In this document: positions 61,078 through 64,000 of the stretch, piece after piece
How the letters are laid out: every line of letters begins with the position of its first letter
Position numbering within the stretch: position 1 is the stretch's first letter
Assembly (NCBI GenBank): GCA_032716605.1
Contig: CM064571.1
Location: forward strand, 13,485,262-13,549,261
Source: Paralithodes platypus
Lineage: Eukaryota > Arthropoda > Malacostraca > Decapoda > Lithodidae
Length of the DNA stretch: 64,000 nucleotides
Reading direction: 5' to 3'
Notes under the pieces: model-generated
What the model was told of the DNA's origin: nothing
Databases searched by the model: none
What the model saw: the letters and a program-made list of their open reading frames with translations, nothing else
Position numbers and translations under genes: made by a program

Positions 61078-61240
61078 ATTTTTCTGGGCGAGCGATAGCC
61101 AGCCTGTATTTTATAGGAAATCGGCCTTCTCTTGGGACATTTTGCTATAATTGTGTTTACTAGTTTATCTTGAAGGAGATCTGGGTGGGTATTTATAGTT
61201 GGAATGAAGTCTGGGAAGGTGTTTTTGTTAAACTAAGGGA
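61078..61240. mobile_element. TTAA MITE, decayed partial copy
   Basis: Retains TCTGGGCGAGCGATAGCCAGCC, CGGCCTTCTCTTGGGACATTTT and ATCTTGAAGGAGATCTGGG in family order, with many changes. Ends lost on the right. Confidence 0.6.
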
Positions 61241-61363
61241 CAAACTAATATACATTGTCCGAAAATTACAAAGGCAGGCAAAATCCTCAATAATAGCTAA
61301 ACAAAATATCATAACCCCCAAAACGTCGGACCAGATAGCGTTAAACAATAGAGAACAAGTGCT

Positions 61364-61612
61364 TTAAGTGAGATAGTTCGAAGCTTCATAATTGCTGGTT
61401 ACCCTTTTATATTTAAGTGAGATAGTTCGAAGCTTCATAATTGCTGGTTACCCTTTTATATTTAAGTGAGATAGTTCGAAGCTTCATAATTGCTGGTTAC
61501 CCTTTTATATTTAAGTGAGATAGTTCGAAGCTTCATAATTGCTGGTTACCCTTTTATATTTAAGTGAGATAGTTCGAAGCTTCATAATTGCTGGTTACCC
61601 TTTTATATTTGC
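61364..61612. repeat. 49-bp minisatellite, 5 copies
   Basis: The unit is TTAAGTGAGATAGTTCGAAG, CTTCATAATTGCTGGTTACC and CTTTTATAT. The five copies appear identical. It lies about 120 bp from a MITE relic. Confidence 0.97.
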
Positions 61613-61832
61613 AAGCTTCCATGAATCAGGAACTAAGCCTAAGTCTAGTGAATTATTAAATAGATGAGTTAATGGTAACTTAAATCGTCCTTTCATTCAT
61701 TTAACCCTTTCTACTATCACACAGATCCTTCTTAAACTGCACAGAATCGTCTGCATATAACTAGAATGAAACTAAAAGGACATCTCGGTAAAGAAGTGGT
61801 TAATGTTACTATTCATGTTGAGCGGTACTTAA

Positions 61833-62198
61833 GGGAAGATGAGCTCGTTTTTTGGTCTATTAATTCATGTATTCTTTTATTTCTCATTTTCCTCGCTAGA
61901 CCTCCATCAAGCTTAGAAAACACCCCCTAGACTAGACCCCCTTGAAGATAAATTTGTAAATTTTTCGGTAGAAAAATGTCCCGGCCTAAGGCTGGTTCCT
62001 CTTAAAAAATTTAGGCTCGCTATCGCTCGCCAGGTAAAAATCGTCACCTAAATGGCACGAAAGGTCTTAAATTTGGCAACGAAATGGGGTAAAAGGTGTT
62101 AAAATCGCTAAACTAATGGGCTGAACGTCTTATAATCTCAAAACAAATGAGGCTTAACACGAGGGAGAAAGGGGACCAGAAAAACGGCCTATGTCCCC
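61833..62198. mobile_element. TTAA MITE, full copy (366 bp)
   Basis: TTAA at 61,829-61,832 and TTAT at 62,199-62,202. Interior CCTCGCTAGACCTCCATCAA, GGCTCGCTATCGCTCGCC and GAACGTCTTATAATCTC. Oriented like 26,946-27,304. The duplicated flank at 63,259 lacks it. Confidence 0.82.
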
Positions 62199-62201
62199 TT
62201 A

Positions 62202-62412
62202 TGCCAGTATCACACGAGCCCCTTTTCCCTCAATATTTATCCTTAACACTGGTCTGGCAGCTTCTGAGGTCAACATTTAATATACATCTGTCACCTAATT
62301 TCATGTATCATCAGTCTAGTTTCCGATACCAGTGCAATATATTAGAGAAATTTTGCCAGAAAAATGTTGATTATCGAATGTTGACTATAAAGGCTCTCGT
62401 GTGATACCGGCT
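62202..62412. mobile_element. 211-bp MITE with GCCxGTATCACACGAG ends
   Basis: The ends GCCAGTATCACACGAGCC and, inverted, GCCGGTATCACACGAGAGCC are terminal repeats of about 16 bp. A TTA on each side (62,199-62,201 and 62,413-62,415) would be a 3-bp target duplication as made by PIF/Harbinger-type transposases. It has landed in the right boundary of the preceding MITE. Confidence 0.6.
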
Positions 62413-62503
62413 TTACTATTCATCTATGTTCAATATTTTTGGATCTGAAGTGTTTTTTAGGGATATATTCACCTTGGGCATCACTAATTATGGTCTTGTT
62501 TAA

Positions 62504-62884
62504 GGTGGGTCACCGGCTATTTTTATTTTTCTCTCCTTTTCTCTCCTTTTCTCTCTTTCTCTGGCTTGTATACATTCGGCCCCATTCAGCCAACTGTTTT
62601 AAGACGTTTATACCCATCCAGGTGTCGATTTCTTCCTGGCGAGCGACAGCGAGCCAGCATTGCACGGAGAAATCCGGCTTCGCCGGAGAAATTTTTCTAT
62701 CGAAAAATGTACAAATTTATCTTGCTGTCAAAACAAAAATACATATATGCTGGCTCGCTACCGCTCGCCAGGAAAATATTGACACCTGGATGGGGGTAAA
62801 CGTCTTAAAACAGTAGGCTGAATGGGGCCGAATGGATACAAGCCAAAGAGAGAGGGAAAGAGAAAACAAGCGAGGTGGGCTCCC
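62504..62884. mobile_element. TTAA MITE with long inverted repeats (381 bp)
   Basis: TTAA at 62,500-62,503 and 62,885-62,888. Same family as 33,738-34,113: arms with GGCTTGTATACATTCGGCCC, AACTGTTTTAAGACG, GGCGAGCGACAGCGAGCC and CGGCTTCGCCGG. It shares its right TTAA with the next element. Confidence 0.88.
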
Positions 62885-62888
62885 TTAA

Positions 62889-63238
62889 AGGTGGGGGCTC
62901 ACGGGTCGAGATAAACATGGAATTATATTCGCCAAGCTGTACATAATTATCTTGCAAAATGCAATGGCACTGAAATAATTATTAACAATGGTATAAAGGA
63001 TTTTGTGGATCGTCTATACCGGGCCTGTGACGTCACAAGAGTGTAAGTCCACCATCCAGTCTAGGATAAGGATACTGGTGTGACGTCACTATGACGTCAC
63101 AGGCCCGGTATAGACGATCCACAAAATCCTGTATACCATTGTTAATAATTATTTCAGTGCTATTGCATTTTGCAAGATAATTATGTACAGCTTGGCGATT
63201 ATCATTCCATGTTTATCTCAACTCATGAGCCCCCACCT
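62889..63238. mobile_element. 350-bp near-perfect palindromic TTAA MITE
   Basis: TTAA at 62,885-62,888 and 63,239-63,242; ends AGGTGGGGGCTCA/TGAGCCCCCACCT. Arms of about 150 bp are nearly perfectly complementary (TGTACATAATTATCTTGCAA, GGATCGTCTATACCGGGCCTG) around a short TGACGTCAC-containing centre. Inserted directly against 62,504-62,884. Confidence 0.93.
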
Positions 63239-63392
63239 TTAAACCTGGCATATGTTTAATGTTACTATTGATGTTGAGCGGTAGGCTACTTATATTCATC
63301 CATCTACAGTATGTTCAATATGTCGGGATTTGAATGAAGTGTTTTTTAGGGATATATTCACCTTGGGCATCACTAATGGTCTTGTTTAATCT

Positions 63393-64000
63393 TGTTTAAT
63401 CTTCCATGCTGACTCCCTGCCTAGGCAAACTCTTTCGTCTCTGTCTATCCTCTAACGTCTTCCCTTCATGCTGGAAGTTTGCTCACATTCAACCTGTCCC
63501 AAAGAAGGTGACGCTCTCAACCCTCCAACTATCGTCCAATTGTGCTCATCTCTTTCTTTCTAAATTTTTGAAACTATTCTTGCTTCCAATTTCTTAAGCA
63601 TTTCTCTTCTCATAATCTGCTCTCAGATCGCCAGTATGGCTTCCTTAGGTCGCTCTACTGGTAATCTTCTTTCATATCTTACTAACTCTTGGTCATCCTC
63701 CTTTTGGGACTTCGGTGAGACTTTTTCTATTGCACTAGACATATCGAAAGCCTTCGATAGAGTCTGGCATAAATCTTTAATTTCTAAACTGCCCTCCTTC
63801 GGTTTCTATCCCTCCATCTGTGCCTTTGTCTCTAATTTCCTTTCCGGCCGTTCCATAGCCGCGGTTGTGGACGGCCATTGTTCACTTCCTCACCCTATAA
63901 ACTCTGGTGTTCCTCAGGGCTCTGTCCTATCTCCTATTCTCTTTCTAATTTTTATAAATGATCTACTTAACTGTACCTTAATTCCCATCCATTCATACGC
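63393..64000 (+). mobile_element. Jockey-like LINE reverse transcriptase (runs off window, frameshifted)
   Basis: Reading across at least one frameshift: CLGKLFRLCLSSNVFPSCWK, then an RSTGNLLSYLTNSW block, SIALDISKAFDRVWHKSLIS (motif A Asp), FLSGRSIAAVVDGH and NSGVPQGSVLSPILFLIFIN. The window ends just before the expected YADD motif. 5'-truncated before RT. Its style matches the C-terminal pieces at 48.4, 51.9 and 60.2 kb, so one family is likely. The frame break near 63,600-63,650 makes this a dead copy. Confidence 0.88.

Larger units (their letters stand above)
61800..63392. repeat. direct duplication, left copy loaded with MITEs, right copy empty
   Basis: TTAATGTTACTATTCATGTTGAGCGG (61,800) and AGTGTTTTTTAGGGATATAT with ACCTTGGGCATCACTAAT (62,447-62,490) recur close together at 63,259-63,392. 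The left copy is expanded by the elements at 61,833-62,198 and 62,202-62,412. Confidence 0.85.

Overview
This 64 kb window is eukaryotic and almost wholly repetitive. I could not recognise any host gene with confidence. An arthropod origin is suggested by interstitial TTAGG/CCTAA runs (the arthropod telomere pentamer), a BEL/Pao and a Ty3/Gypsy LTR retrotransposon, CR1-, Jockey- and RTE-type LINEs, tRNA-derived SINE heads and very high minisatellite content. A decapod-like crustacean would fit but is inference only.

Layout. 0-3.8 kb holds LINE 3' ends, a SINE head and a compound inverted repeat. 3.8-9.1 kb holds three minisatellites (about 60, 59 and 103 bp units) interleaved with TTAA-flanked MITEs. 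About 9.1-26.9 kb is a minus-strand Ty3/Gypsy element with several layers of insertion. Its gag is split by an RTE-like LINE (8-bp duplication GAAATCAT). That LINE is split by a probable solo LTR (4-bp duplication CCAT), and the LTR carries a 5'-truncated CR1. 26.9-34.1 kb is a 6.36 kb array of a 42-bp unit between two TTAA MITEs. 34.3-38.6 kb holds fold-back elements and other repeats.

38,668-47,022 is a complete BEL/Pao element on the minus strand. It has about 99% identical LTRs, a TAGTG target duplication, a primer-binding site, a polypurine tract and a long gag-pol ORF. It also has an extra upstream ORF that looks like an SGNH/GDSL-type hydrolase. The integrase is interrupted by a 480-bp TTAA MITE with a nearly identical copy at 56.5 kb.

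47.8-54.9 kb is a tandem segmental duplication (two full units and a stub). Each unit carries a Merlin/IS1595-like transposase remnant broken by a Jockey-like LINE 3' end, plus TTAGG-based and hairpin-forming minisatellites. 55-64 kb holds more MITEs, two tRNA-SINE heads, two short arrays, two stacked long-palindrome MITEs and the RT part of a Jockey-like LINE that runs off the window.

The most unusual item is the SGNH-hydrolase ORF inside the LTR-bounded BEL/Pao element. Next are the association of minisatellites with one MITE family and the sequence of nested insertions readable from target duplications. Retroelement protein calls rest on motifs I can read; clade names are recognition by eye and were not searched.
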